From: Candidatus Altarchaeum sp. CG2_30_32_3053
GTDB lineage: Archaea > Altiarchaeota > Altiarchaeia > Altiarchaeales > Altiarchaeaceae
Length of the DNA: 12,327 bases
Assembly (NCBI GenBank): GCA_001873845.1
Contig: MNZY01000043.1
Span: forward strand, 1-12,327
Direction: 5' to 3'
In this document: in pieces, positions 12,264 through 12,327 of the stretch
Numbering within the stretch: the stretch's first letter is position 1
How the letters are laid out: each line of letters opens with the position of its first letter
Notes under the pieces: model-generated
What the model saw: only the letters and a program-made list of their open reading frames with translations
The model's database searches: none
What the model was told of the DNA's origin: nothing
Translations under genes and position numbers: made by a program

Positions 12264-12308
12264 ATTTTTAAATTTTATTTTTAAATTTTATTTTTAAATT
12301 TTATTTTA
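12264..12308. repeat. 13-bp AT-only tandem repeat upstream of L39e
   Basis: ATTTTTAAATTTT is repeated exactly at 12264-12276, 12277-12289 and 12290-12302, with a partial fourth copy to 12308. On the minus strand each unit presents AAAATTTAAAAAT, a TATA-like word, upstream of the L39e-aIF5A pair. Simple AT slippage is the plain explanation. Confidence 0.8.
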
Positions 12309-12327
12309 TATATTAAAATTTTAACAC

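Overview
This window is strongly AT-rich archaeal DNA. The archaeal assignment rests on eukaryote-like information genes (ribosomal protein L39e, aIF5A with its hypusine site, Nop10, a eukaryotic-type tryptophanyl-tRNA synthetase). It is supported by mevalonate kinase, an archaeal class I aldolase-type ADTH synthase, a PAC2 protein, a DUF1805 protein, tRNAs with no encoded CCA, and start codons that follow A-rich leaders with no Shine-Dalgarno sequence. I would guess a euryarchaeal-grade or Altiarchaeota-like organism, but the sequence alone does not settle the lineage.

Layout, left to right. Positions 1-252 hold short tandem repeats. A DUF429 protein (253-798) and a class V PLP aminotransferase (975-2093) follow on the plus strand. 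A 547-base gap (2094-2640) contains nested inverted repeats, a tRNA-sized folded element and a duplicated hairpin. Mevalonate kinase and TrpRS (2641-4748) may form a pair. Then come tRNA-Gln and ADTH synthase (both minus), tRNA-Val (plus) and tRNA-Leu (minus). Nop10, PAC2 and DUF1805 form a tight plus-strand set (6078-7416), and a SecB-like protein converges on it (7466-7867, minus). A 720-base gap holds a possible 435-bp non-autonomous mobile element with terminal inverted repeats, plus a family of hairpins each followed by a GAACGAAGTGAG-like box. On the minus strand follow a secreted, membrane-anchored transglutaminase-like protein (8588-10258), a 14/15-bp tandem array at its 5' edge, a CoaC-like flavoprotein (10415-10990), a decayed antitoxin/VapC pair (11146-11559), aIF5A and a small L39e gene (12058-12213).

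The genes are mainly core functions: translation and RNA modification (TrpRS, three tRNAs, Nop10, L39e, aIF5A), protein quality control (PAC2, SecB-like), isoprenoid lipid synthesis (mevalonate kinase), aromatic amino acid entry (ADTH synthase) and CoA or flavin chemistry (CoaC-like). The unusual content lies between genes: the TATA-like tandem array directly upstream of the transglutaminase gene, the hairpin-plus-box repeat family, the TIR-bounded element, and the dying toxin-antitoxin locus. No complete defence or conflict system is visible.
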